A stretch of DNA of 22,567 nt from positions 1 to 22,567 of IMG/VR virus record IMGVR_UViG_3300044489_000065. One strand, written 5' to 3'. Below are positions 6,041 through 12,489 of this stretch, piece by piece. A model generated the notes under the pieces. The model saw only the letters and a list, made by a program, of their open reading frames with translations. It had not been told where the DNA came from and ran no database searches. The position numbers and the translations under genes were made by a program. The DNA comes from a virus. Position 1 is the stretch's first letter. The number at the start of each line of letters is the position of its first letter.

Positions 6041-6093
6041 GCCTTCCAACCCGTTCGGTTCCGCCCACCCCGTTTGGAAGCGTGGTGTGCGGG
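6041..6093 (+). promoter_or_regulatory. C4 target sites in the antirepressor leader
   Basis: Two blocks complementary to the C4 RNA, at 6041-6053 and 6081-6093, lie 25-77 bases upstream of the BRO start codon. The leader also carries a sense copy of the C4 loop sequence, TTTGGAAG (6073-6080), which can pair in cis with CTTCCAA (6043-6049). The leader can therefore choose between an internal hairpin and pairing with C4, a plausible translational switch. Confidence 0.7.
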
Positions 6094-6117
6094 TCACAGA
6101 CCTTACGGAGAAACACC

Positions 6118-6837
6118 ATGGCAAAGCAAACCACCCCCGTCGTATTCCAATCCACCACCTTCGACATCGTTGACCGCAACGGTCAGACCTGGCTAAGGGG
6201 GCACCAAATTGGTGTAGCCCTTGGATACGCCAGAACCGACATCATTCAGAAGCTCTACCGCCAGCACGCCGACGAATTCACCGGCGACATGACCGCCGTG
6301 GTGCGTCTGCCCACCGAGGGCGGCGAGCAGGAAGTGCGCATCTTCTCGCCGCGCGGCTGCTACGCCCTGGGCATGTTCGCCCGCACCAAGGTTGCCAAGG
6401 ACTTCCGCGTCTGGGTGCTGGATGTGCTGGAAGGCAGGATCATGCCGCCTGCCCGCTCTGAAACGCACGAATTCAACCTGCGCGCGGTCATGATGGAAGG
6501 CAACACTACGCCCACCGTACCGTTGACGCAGGCCGTCCAGAAGGCGGTCAACCGCCGCGCCTGGGGCATGGCGCACGAGGCCTACGAATTGGCGCGCGCC
6601 TTCATCGAACGCCGGGTGGCATACAAGGCAGCGCTCGGCGTGCCGCGTCGGATCGACTTTAATCTGGCGATGGCAGCGATCCGCGAATGCACCCTCGATA
6701 TGGCACTCGCGCCACGCCACTACAACATGCTTGAGCAGATCATGACCTCCTCAGAACTGCTGGCCATTGCGGCAGAAAACCAGAGGGCCGCGTTGCATGA
6801 AGAATTCTCACGCCTTACGGGAGAAAACGATGAGTGA
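6118..6837 (+). CDS. BRO-N domain phage antirepressor (239 aa)
   Basis: Residues about 8-105 form a Bro-N domain: PVVFQSTTFDIVDRNGQTWL, GHQIGVALGYAR, FSPRGCYALGMFARTKVAK, then FRVWVLDVLEG. The C-terminal part (residues 120-239) is helical and probably mediates binding to a repressor or to DNA. Proteins of this type in phages such as P22 and N15 inactivate the repressor. The ATG at 6118 has GGAG 7 nt upstream; the frame stays open to 5845, but that part overlaps the C4 RNA and its terminator. An in-frame leader peptide from 5971 or 5992 is possible and would parallel the P1 icd reading frame that overlaps ant. Expression should be repressed by C4 RNA. The stop overlaps the next gene by 8 bases. 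Confidence 0.85.
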   Translation: MAKQTTPVVFQSTTFDIVDRNGQTWLRGHQIGVALGYARTDIIQKLYRQHADEFTGDMTAVVRLPTEGGEQEVRIFSPRGCYALGMFARTKVAKDFRVWVLDVLEGRIMPPARSETHEFNLRAVMMEGNTTPTVPLTQAVQKAVNRRAWGMAHEAYELARAFIERRVAYKAALGVPRRIDFNLAMAAIRECTLDMALAPRHYNMLEQIMTSSELLAIAAENQRAALHEEFSRLTGENDE

Positions 6838-7111
6838 ACTGGAAGACCTCGGGCGCTACCACCAGCTGCTCGACGAACTTTCCGACACACTGGCCCGCCG
6901 CAACGACGCCCTGTCGCGCGTTGCGGCAGTGCTGGGCGAGGCAGCCAGGCCGCCGGTCAGCCGTTACAACCTGGCGCGCAAGTGCCGGTTCGACGCAGCC
7001 GACCGGCTGCTGAACGAGGCCCGCGCCGCGCACGCCGCGGCAGAGGCGGCACTGGCCGAGATCGCAGTACTCGGCCCCATCGTCAACAAGCCGGTGCCGA
7101 GGATGGAATGA
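6830..7111 (+). CDS. Small helical/coiled-coil protein (93 aa), unknown function
   Basis: The start MSELEDLGRYHQLLDELSDTL has GGGAG just upstream (6819-6823), and the ATG overlaps the BRO stop. Almost the whole protein is predicted helical with heptad-like Leu/Ala spacing (RYHQLLDELSDTLARRNDAL; then AARAAHAAAEAALAEIAVL near the end), interrupted by PPVSRYNLARKC at about residues 42-53. This suggests a small coiled-coil protein. It is coupled to BRO and to the next micro-ORF (ATGA), so it probably belongs to the antirepressor transcript. I do not recognise the family. Confidence 0.6.
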   Translation: MSELEDLGRYHQLLDELSDTLARRNDALSRVAAVLGEAARPPVSRYNLARKCRFDAADRLLNEARAAHAAAEAALAEIAVLGPIVNKPVPRME

Positions 7112-7188
7112 CACACACCGAAAACATCCCAAAACCGGGTCAAAACCGGGGTCAGACCCCTTTAACCTCAAACAAGGAGGCAGCATGA
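7108..7188 (+). CDS. 26-residue coupled ORF before the methyltransferase (tentative)
   Basis: MTHTENIPKPGQNRGQTPLT, then SNKEAA, starts in an ATGA overlap with the preceding gene and ends in an ATGA overlap with the methyltransferase. It has no SD of its own, and its 3' end carries the strong AAGGAGG of the methyltransferase. It may exist only as spacer and coupling sequence. Confidence 0.3.
   Translation: MTHTENIPKPGQNRGQTPLTSNKEAA
7131..7160. repeat. Short tandem repeat plus GGGGTC-A-GACCCC palindrome
   Basis: AAAACCGGGTC (7131-7141) is followed immediately by AAAACCGGGGTC (7142-7153), which opens the 13-base palindrome GGGGTC-A-GACCCC (7148-7160). Similar GGGGTCAGACCCC hairpins are scattered in many proteobacterial genomes as REP-like elements; this single copy could be a remnant or a coincidence. 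Confidence 0.4.
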
Positions 7189-8345
7189 CACCCATCCGCC
7201 TGCACGACCGTTTTGAGACGCTGTCCATCGACGCGCTGATACCCTACGCACGCAACAGCCGCACGCACTCGCCAGAGCAGGTGGCGCAGATCGCAGCGAG
7301 CCTGCGCGAGTTTGGATTCACGAACCCGGTCCTGATCGACGAGACCGGCGGCATCATCGCGGGTCACGGGCGCGTCATGGCCGCCCGCCAGGCCGGACTG
7401 GATCGCGTGCCCTGCCTGCGTCTGGAGGGACTGACAGAGACACAAAAACGCGCCTACATCATCGCCGACAACAAACTGGCGCTGAATGCCGGGTGGGACG
7501 AAGACCTGCTGGCGCTTGAAATCAAAGACCTGCAAGGCATGGACTTCGACATCGACCTGCTGGGCTTCGACGCCAGCGAGATCGAGCAATACATCGCCAT
7601 GGCAGACGCCACCCCTGACGGCGAGACCGACCCGGACGAAGTGCCAGAGGTGCAGGCCGAGGCGGTGACGAAGCCCGGGGATGTCTGGCTACTCGGCAAG
7701 CATCGGATCATGTGCGGGGACAGCACGAACGCGGAGCAGGTGGCGAGGCTGATGAATGGGGAGAAGGCGTCTGCGTGTTTAACTGACCCACCGTATGGAC
7801 TCGGTAAAAAAATGTCTGGCGGAACATGGGCCACGAATGACTCAAATTATGCAGAAATGCACGAATGGGACAGGGTGGCTGATCAGCGGTTTTTTGATGC
7901 TGTAAGTGCTTTAGAAATTCCGTCGATTGTTTGGGGGGGGAATTACTCTTTATGCCCACCGTCTCGCGGGTGGCTGATATGGAATAAACCGTATTTCCCA
8001 ACAATGTCTGATTGCGAGCTTGCGTGGACAAATATGGACATGAATGCAAAGCGTTTTGACGGCCCGCGTGTTCATCAGTCTGACGGGAAAAAACAGCACC
8101 CGACACAAAAGCCGGTTGATTTGATGGTGTGGTGTTTAGGGTATTTCAAGGATTGCGATTCTGTTGTTGATATATTTTCAGGCTCCGGCACCACCATCAT
8201 CGCCGCCGAGCAAACAGGCCGCCGCTGCTACGCGATGGAGCTGTCGCCGCAGTATGTCGATGTCGCCGTCCGCCGCTGGCAGCGATTTACCGGCAAAACA
8301 GCCACGCTTGAAGCGACCGGAGCGTCGTTCCCGGGTGACGCATGA
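7185..8345 (+). CDS. ParB-like N domain fused to N6-adenine DNA methyltransferase (386 aa)
   Basis: Residues 10-100 form a ParB/Srx-like domain (LSIDALIPYARNSRTHSPEQ, then IAASLREFGFTNPVLID, GIIAGHGRVMAARQAGL). After an acidic linker the methyltransferase begins (KPGDVWLLGKHRIMCGDST): catalytic motif IV is DPPY (201-204) and the AdoMet motif I is FSGSG (331-335), preceded by HPTQKPVDLM. The order DPPY before FxGxG indicates a beta-class adenine methyltransferase. Its likely role is protection of phage DNA from host restriction, or DNA marking. AAGGAGG lies upstream of 7185. The stretch 7801-8160 is about 47% GC (169 of 360 counted), against about 70-73% in sample rows on either side. A G8 run lies at 7933-7940. 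No restriction endonuclease is adjacent. Confidence 0.9.
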   Translation: MTPIRLHDRFETLSIDALIPYARNSRTHSPEQVAQIAASLREFGFTNPVLIDETGGIIAGHGRVMAARQAGLDRVPCLRLEGLTETQKRAYIIADNKLALNAGWDEDLLALEIKDLQGMDFDIDLLGFDASEIEQYIAMADATPDGETDPDEVPEVQAEAVTKPGDVWLLGKHRIMCGDSTNAEQVARLMNGEKASACLTDPPYGLGKKMSGGTWATNDSNYAEMHEWDRVADQRFFDAVSALEIPSIVWGGNYSLCPPSRGWLIWNKPYFPTMSDCELAWTNMDMNAKRFDGPRVHQSDGKKQHPTQKPVDLMVWCLGYFKDCDSVVDIFSGSGTTIIAAEQTGRRCYAMELSPQYVDVAVRRWQRFTGKTATLEATGASFPGDA

Positions 8346-8599
8346 CCCACGCCACCCTGTTCCTGTCCGCCTTCGCCACCGTGTTCCTGCTGGGCATCCA
8401 GCAACAGAATGTGCATGGTCGCCATTACCTTGCGGCGGTGGTGACAAGCGTTGGAATCGGCACGGCGCAGATATTTCTCTGGCGGCTTGTGCCCGAGGCC
8501 AGCGCATCAGAGATCGTGGCGACGCTGGCGGGCGGGCCGGTCGGCATCGTCTCTGCCATGTGGCTGCATCCACGCATCGCCAGGGTGTGGCGACGATGA
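8342..8599 (+). CDS. Small polytopic membrane protein (85 aa), unknown phage function
   Basis: Three hydrophobic segments are visible: residues 4-18 (ATLFLSAFATVFLLG), 29-48 (YLAAVVTSVGIGTAQIFLWR) and 57-75 (IVATLAGGPVGIVSAMWLH), with a basic C-terminus (RIARVWRR) expected in the cytoplasm. Size and topology resemble a holin, but it lies between a methyltransferase and the terminase rather than in a lysis cassette. I associate similar small membrane proteins with this position in other phages, without known function. It overlaps both neighbours by ATGA (8342-8345 and 8596-8599), so it is a coupled member of this operon. Confidence 0.65.
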   Translation: MTHATLFLSAFATVFLLGIQQQNVHGRHYLAAVVTSVGIGTAQIFLWRLVPEASASEIVATLAGGPVGIVSAMWLHPRIARVWRR

Positions 8600-10440
8600 A
8601 CCGCCGCTCCGCCGTCACCATCCCGCACGCCCGCCAGCGCCTGTACGAGGTGCTGGCGCGGGCCTGCCGACCGCGACCTGTCACCACCGTTTCGGCATGG
8701 GCCGACAAACACCGCGTGCTGACCTCCAAAGGCTCCGGCGAGCCGGGGCAGTGGCGCACCGATCGCACGCCCTACCTGCGCGAGATCATGGATCACCTCT
8801 CCGTCACATCGGCCACCCAGCGCATCGTGATGATGTTCTCTGCCCAGCTGGGAAAGACTGAAGCGGGACTGAACTGGCTTGGCTATGTCATGGACCACGC
8901 GCCAGGCCCCATGCTGACCGTGCTGCCCACGCTGGAGGTGGCCGAGCGCTGGGTGATGCAGCGGCTCAACCCGATGCTGGGCGAGACACCGGCCCTGCGC
9001 GCCATCTTCGACGCCAGGCGCAGCCGGGATGCGGCGAACTCCAAGCAGATCAAGGATTTTCCCGGCGGCATGCTGGTCATCGGTGGGGCCAACTCCCCGG
9101 CTTCGCTGGCCTCGATGCCGATCCGGTATGTGCTTTGCGATGAGGTGGATCGCTTCCCCTGGGAGGTTGGGCAAGAGGGCGACCCGCTGGGCCTGATCGA
9201 CGAACGCACCAAGACCTTCCCGCGCCGGAAGGTGCTGCTGGTATCCACGCCGACGGTGAAGGGGTCGAGCCGGATCGAGGCCGAGTACGAGAAATCAGAC
9301 CGGCGCGAATACCATGTGCCCTGCCCGCACTGCGGCGAGTATCAGGTGCTGCGCTGGCGTCACCCCGACGGGCGCTACGGGCTGATCCACAACGAGGCCA
9401 CCGGCGCGGTGTACTACGCCTGTTCGGAGTGCGGCGAGCGCATCGAGGGGCACCACAAAACCCAGATGCTGGCGCGCGGGCGCTGGATTCCGCGCAACCC
9501 GGATCGCGCGGTGCGCGGCTACTGGCTGTCCGGCCTGTACTCACCGATCGGGCTGGGCTTCACCTGGGCGGAATTGTGGTCTAAATGGCAGGACAGCCAC
9601 GGCGACACCGCCAACCTCAAGCGATTCATCAACACCACCCTGGGCGAGAGCTGGGAGGAACAGGGCGAGAGCATCCAGGACATGGCGCTGATCGCACGGC
9701 TCGAGGATTACCCCGAGCGACTGCCCATCGCCGTCACCACCGCCGGGGTGGATGTGCAGAAAGACCGCATCGAGGCCAGCATCGTCGGCTGGGGCGCGGG
9801 CGAGGAGGCATGGCTGCTGGATCACATCATCCTACCCGGCGACACGGCACGGCCCGAGGTGTGGACCGACCTGGACGATGCGCTGAAGGATGCGCGGGTG
9901 CAGGTCGCGGCCATCGACAGCGGCTTCAACGCCTCGATGGTTTACGACTTTGTCGATAAGCGCCGCTGGTGCATGGCCATCAAGGGCGTCACCGGCATGG
10001 GCCGCCCGCTGGTCGAGGATGAGAAAAAACGCCGCCAGCGCCTGCGCGCCCGGCGCAAAAAAGGCGCTTTCGTCGAGCCGATCGGCGTAGATCAAGGCAA
10101 GGCGCTGGTGTATTCGCGACTAAAACTCACCCGCACGGGCACGGGCTATATCCACTTTCCGCGCGACCCGGCCTTTGACGATGAGTATTTCGCGCAGCTC
10201 GCCGCCGAGAAGCTGGTCACCAAGGTGCGCGGCACCCGGCCCTTCCAGGAATGGGTGCAGACGCGACCGAGAAACGAGGCGCTGGACTGCCTGCTGTACG
10301 CACTGGCGGCCCTGCGCCTGTCCGGTCGCCCGCTGGACGCGCCGGGCGAACAAGGCGAGGGGAAGCCGACCGAGACACCCGCCGATAAGCCCGCCGATAA
10401 GACCCCCCGGCAGCGGCGGTATTTCGCAACGAGATGGTAG
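8596..10440 (+). CDS. Terminase large subunit, lambda GpA family (614 aa)
   Basis: The packaging motor and nuclease. The ATPase part has the Walker A-like SAQLGKT (82-88) and Walker B VLCDEVD (D182, E183), followed by the coupling-like VLLVSTPT. A zinc-binding insert has CPHC (243-246) and CSEC (276-279). The nuclease domain has acidic residues D386 (GVDVQKD), D441 (AIDSGF) and D564 (NEALDCLLYALAA), as in GpA-type terminases. The length is close to lambda gpA (641 aa). The start at 8596 is in an ATGA overlap with the membrane protein; an upstream start at 8164 would run through the methyltransferase in another frame. The C-terminal 40 residues are a low-complexity tail rich in P, T, K and D. 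Confidence 0.95.
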   Translation: MNRRSAVTIPHARQRLYEVLARACRPRPVTTVSAWADKHRVLTSKGSGEPGQWRTDRTPYLREIMDHLSVTSATQRIVMMFSAQLGKTEAGLNWLGYVMDHAPGPMLTVLPTLEVAERWVMQRLNPMLGETPALRAIFDARRSRDAANSKQIKDFPGGMLVIGGANSPASLASMPIRYVLCDEVDRFPWEVGQEGDPLGLIDERTKTFPRRKVLLVSTPTVKGSSRIEAEYEKSDRREYHVPCPHCGEYQVLRWRHPDGRYGLIHNEATGAVYYACSECGERIEGHHKTQMLARGRWIPRNPDRAVRGYWLSGLYSPIGLGFTWAELWSKWQDSHGDTANLKRFINTTLGESWEEQGESIQDMALIARLEDYPERLPIAVTTAGVDVQKDRIEASIVGWGAGEEAWLLDHIILPGDTARPEVWTDLDDALKDARVQVAAIDSGFNASMVYDFVDKRRWCMAIKGVTGMGRPLVEDEKKRRQRLRARRKKGAFVEPIGVDQGKALVYSRLKLTRTGTGYIHFPRDPAFDDEYFAQLAAEKLVTKVRGTRPFQEWVQTRPRNEALDCLLYALAALRLSGRPLDAPGEQGEGKPTETPADKPADKTPRQRRYFATRW

Positions 10441-10453
10441 GAGAGGAGCAGAA

Positions 10454-10744
10454 ATGGACAACGACATCATCGGCGACATCCTTTGGCGGGTCGCCGACCG
10501 CCTCGTCCTGCCGGACACCTCGCGCGAGCTGCTCAGGCAGATAGAGCATGACGCCCGCCGATACTGGGGCGGCGACCGCATATACATCGCACGCCACGGC
10601 GAGGACGCCCGACAGGAAATGACCGCCCGCAACCTCGCCATCATCCGCGACTGGCAGGCCGGAGAACGGGTCTCCTGCCTCGCACGCAAATACGGCATCA
10701 GCAAACAGCGCGTCAGCCGGATCGTCAGAACAGGCACACGGTGA
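10454..10744 (+). CDS. Mor/C-family-like transcriptional regulator (96 aa)
   Basis: Starts after GAGAGGAG (SD) 14 bases past the terminase stop. Residues 1-35 form a helical dimerisation-like part (MDNDIIGDILWRVADRLVLP), followed by WGGDRIYIARHG and a C-terminal HTH (RNLAIIRDWQAGERVSCLAR, KYGISKQRVSRIV). The middle motif and the HTH position match Mor transcription activator family proteins, which activate middle or late promoters in Mu-like phages. Here it sits in a lambda-like structural region, so it may control late or accessory transcription. The stop overlaps a GTG, but the next gene more likely starts at 10783. Confidence 0.7.
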   Translation: MDNDIIGDILWRVADRLVLPDTSRELLRQIEHDARRYWGGDRIYIARHGEDARQEMTARNLAIIRDWQAGERVSCLARKYGISKQRVSRIVRTGTR

Positions 10745-10782
10745 CCGGGCCGGAGGGTTTATTTTTTCAAAGGAGAAACAAA

Positions 10783-11343
10783 ATGATCGGACTCAAAAGA
10801 CTGGCAAGGCGGTGGAATGTGGATGAGGCGCTTTCGGGCGCAACGATGTTCCACCGATTCAGCGCGCACGCATTCCTGACGAACGCATACGGCGCAGCCG
10901 TTGTCACCGAGATCACCGACGCATGGAAAAAAACCAGCCCGGTCGAGCTTGAGGCCTACCGCACCGATGCCGAGTGTGGCTGCGGCGAAGATGGCTGCGA
11001 GGCATGCGACATGGACAACGACGAATGCACGGACAACACCCGCATCGAAATCCCGGATTGGGAAAACGGCGAAGGCCTCATTCTATCGCCGTGCTGGTAT
11101 GCAGCACCCACAGGATCGCCCGAGGGCAAGGAACTCGGGATGGACGATTACGCCAGAGCAAACGCAGAGTTTCTCGCCATCGCTCACTTCTACTGGCCTC
11201 AGGTCTATCAGTACACCAACAAAAGCCACGAGGCGATGCAGGATGCGCTGGAATACCTCTACGAAAAACGAGACACCATCGAAGGCAGCGACGAAGCCCT
11301 GGACGCGCTGATCGAGGAACTCGAAACCGCGTGCGGAGGGTGA
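10783..11343 (+). CDS. Hypothetical acidic protein with a Cys cluster (186 aa)
   Basis: The ATG at 10783 has AAAGGAG 7 nt upstream and is preferred to the GTG at 10741. A strongly acidic protein with a Cys-rich patch at about residues 66-85 (CGCGEDGCEACDMDNDEC) that may bind a metal. Later comes an aromatic region (FLAIAHFYWPQVYQYTN) and a helical acidic C-terminus (DALEYLYEKRDTIEGSDEAL). There is no signal peptide or membrane segment. I do not recognise the family. Genes of unknown function between the terminase and the head genes are often accessory (moron) genes. The next gene begins two bases after its stop. Confidence 0.6.
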   Translation: MIGLKRLARRWNVDEALSGATMFHRFSAHAFLTNAYGAAVVTEITDAWKKTSPVELEAYRTDAECGCGEDGCEACDMDNDECTDNTRIEIPDWENGEGLILSPCWYAAPTGSPEGKELGMDDYARANAEFLAIAHFYWPQVYQYTNKSHEAMQDALEYLYEKRDTIEGSDEALDALIEELETACGG

Positions 11344-11345
11344 CG

Positions 11346-11570
11346 ATGACCTGGACAGACGAAGAAATCGCCGAGCGCATCGCTCATGCAGGCAGCATTG
11401 AAGATGCGAGATATATACTGCACCGCTTTAAGGATCGGCTGACCTTCGACCTTCTTCACCATGCCGCCGATCTCGAACGCGCGCTGTGGCCGAAGCCAAG
11501 GTTGACGCTGATCCGCCTGCTGGAGACGAGGGCGCGAAAGGCGGCGAAGAAAGCCACTAATATCGGCTGA
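11346..11570 (+). CDS. Hypothetical small helical protein (74 aa)
   Basis: Begins MTWTDEEIAERIAHAGSIED and is mostly helical with a basic C-terminus (LLETRARKAAKKATNIG). It starts two bases after the preceding stop, in the same accessory transcript as the Cys-cluster protein. Its last 14 bases overlap the end of the convergent HTH gene at 11557. I do not recognise the family. Confidence 0.6.
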   Translation: MTWTDEEIAERIAHAGSIEDARYILHRFKDRLTFDLLHHAADLERALWPKPRLTLIRLLETRARKAAKKATNIG

Positions 11571-11778
11571 CGGCTTTCGTGCAAAAAAGCTCCCAGAATG
11601 CCGGGTGCATCCGGCGGTCGCCGGATTCCCACTGCTGCCACGCGCGGCAGGTCGCATGGATGATCTCTGCGGCTGCCGTTTGCGTTAGACCCGCAGCCTC
11701 GCGAGCCGCCCGAATCTCTTCGGGCGACGGGTTGCGGGACGGCGAGCCGCCCCGCGAGCGGTTTGGGTGGTTGGGCAT
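11557..11778 (-). CDS. XRE-type HTH regulator (73 aa), last gene of the antisense operon
   Basis: After a basic N-terminal arm (MPNHPNRSRGGSPSRNPS) comes an XRE-like helix-turn-helix: EEIRAAREAAGLTQTAAAEI, then IHATCRAWQQWESGDRRMHP, ending FWELFCTKAVSRY. The pattern resembles small phage and antitoxin-like HTH regulators. Its start overlaps the stop of the upstream gene (TGATG, 11776-11780). As the only DNA-binding protein of this operon it is the natural candidate to bind the palindrome at 12465-12489, though this is inference. It ends convergently with a 14-base overlap with the plus-strand gene. Confidence 0.75.
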   Translation of the reverse strand: MPNHPNRSRGGSPSRNPSPEEIRAAREAAGLTQTAAAEIIHATCRAWQQWESGDRRMHPAFWELFCTKAVSRY

Positions 11779-12074
11779 CAGAACCCAGCCGCCTGCGCCC
11801 TGGCGCAGAATTGCGCCTCCGTTTCACGGATGCCGCTGGTTGCGACCAGCTCGTTCAGAGCCAGCGTTTTTTCCCGGCTCGCGGCCTCAGCGCGGGCGCG
11901 TTCTTCCGGCGTGTACGGCACATTGACCCAAATTTCGGGCCAGTTCCCCCAGATCCTGATGAATCCTGACTCGTGATCCCAGGAATACCCGGGGACATTT
12001 TCTCGATCAAGGAATTCCTTGATCTCTTTTGACATTTCAAAGGCCGGCGCGGTGGTGTTGGCGTTGGTGTTCAT
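11778..12074 (-). CDS. Hypothetical acidic protein (98 aa), middle gene of the antisense operon
   Basis: AGGAG 8 nt upstream supports the ATG at 12074. The sequence begins MNTNANTTAPAFEMSKEIKE and has an aromatic-rich centre (YSWDHESGFIRIWGNWPEIW), then a charged helix (TPEERARAEAASREKTLALN). There are no membrane segments. I do not recognise the family. It is followed with overlap by an HTH regulator, a layout compatible with a toxin-antitoxin, anti-defence or defence pair, but no catalytic motif supports a choice. Confidence 0.6.
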   Translation of the reverse strand: MNTNANTTAPAFEMSKEIKEFLDRENVPGYSWDHESGFIRIWGNWPEIWVNVPYTPEERARAEAASREKTLALNELVATSGIRETEAQFCARAQAAGF

Positions 12075-12087
12075 TTTCTATCTCCTG

Positions 12088-12375
12088 TTAATTCGCCAAG
12101 GCCATGTAATCCGAAAACCTCGGACAAGTCCACGGGACGGGTTGCGTGGGGCGGTTTTCATCCACGAAACGGTCAACGCGGTCGACAATCGCGTCGATCT
12201 CGGACTGGGAAATCTCCCAGTCCTTTGCGCGAACGACGATCTCGGGATGGCCAGCCTCGTAGCGGCCAGAATCTCCGCCATCAACCACGAACACCGACAC
12301 GCCATAATCGGCTGCGCCGTTCACATAGATACGGGTTTCGTTGTTTTTGGGGTTCACCCATTTCTTGAATTTCAT
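12088..12375 (-). CDS. Hypothetical protein (95 aa), first gene of the antisense operon
   Basis: The start at 12375 is chosen because GGAG lies 6 nt upstream; the longer frame from 12459 would begin inside the -35 element. The sequence begins MKFKKWVNPKNNETRIYVNG, continues with a beta-rich YGVSVFVVDGGDSGRYEAGH, then a helical acidic part (EISQSEIDAIVDRVDRFVDE) and a C-terminal WTCPRFSDYMALAN. It looks like a small soluble alpha/beta protein. I do not recognise the family. Three 60-base rows in this operon count 48, 63 and 52% GC, lower on average than the flanking structural genes. Confidence 0.6.
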   Translation of the reverse strand: MKFKKWVNPKNNETRIYVNGAADYGVSVFVVDGGDSGRYEAGHPEIVVRAKDWEISQSEIDAIVDRVDRFVDENRPTQPVPWTCPRFSDYMALAN

Positions 12376-12430
12376 TTTCTGCTCCAGCCCACTGTTCCCG
12401 AGGCGCGGTTGTGGTCTATCCACGGTTCGC

Positions 12431-12459
12431 ATAATACGCGCATTGTTCGTGTTTGTCAA
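12431..12459 (-). promoter_or_regulatory. Near-consensus sigma70 promoter of the antisense operon
   Basis: On the minus strand TTGACA (12459-12454, perfect) is followed after exactly 17 nt by TATTAT (12436-12431, five of six). The predicted start is about 50 nt upstream of the first gene. It points against the flanking structural genes and is the best sigma70 match I found in the window. Confidence 0.85.
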
Positions 12460-12464
12460 GCGAT

Positions 12465-12489
12465 ATCGTATAAAATGTTTTTATACGAT
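12465..12489. promoter_or_regulatory. 25-bp perfect palindrome, candidate operator of the antisense operon
   Basis: ATCGTATAAAA (12465-12475) and TTTTATACGAT (12479-12489) are exact inverted repeats with 11-bp arms around TGT. CGATATCG (12461-12468) is a second small palindrome overlapping its left edge. The element lies directly upstream of the -35 at 12459. The AT-rich arms argue against a terminator and for a binding site of a dimeric regulator. Confidence 0.75.

Noticed and set aside
5845-6117. Upstream extension of the antirepressor frame (91 extra codons)
   Set aside because: It crosses the C4-like RNA, its terminator and the antisense target; the SD and Bro-N domain fit a start at 6118. 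A leader peptide within 5971-6117 stays possible.
7148-7160. Rho-independent terminator at GGGGTC-A-GACCCC
   Set aside because: The 1-nt centre makes a poor hairpin loop and there is only TTT after it; it lies in a coupled gene chain.
8164-8595. Upstream extension of the terminase large subunit frame
   Set aside because: It overlaps the methyltransferase and membrane protein in other frames; 8596 has the ATGA overlap.
11557-12375. Call as an established HigBA/RelBE-type toxin-antitoxin operon
   Set aside because: Only the HTH protein fits an antitoxin; neither partner shows toxin motifs, so I leave function open.
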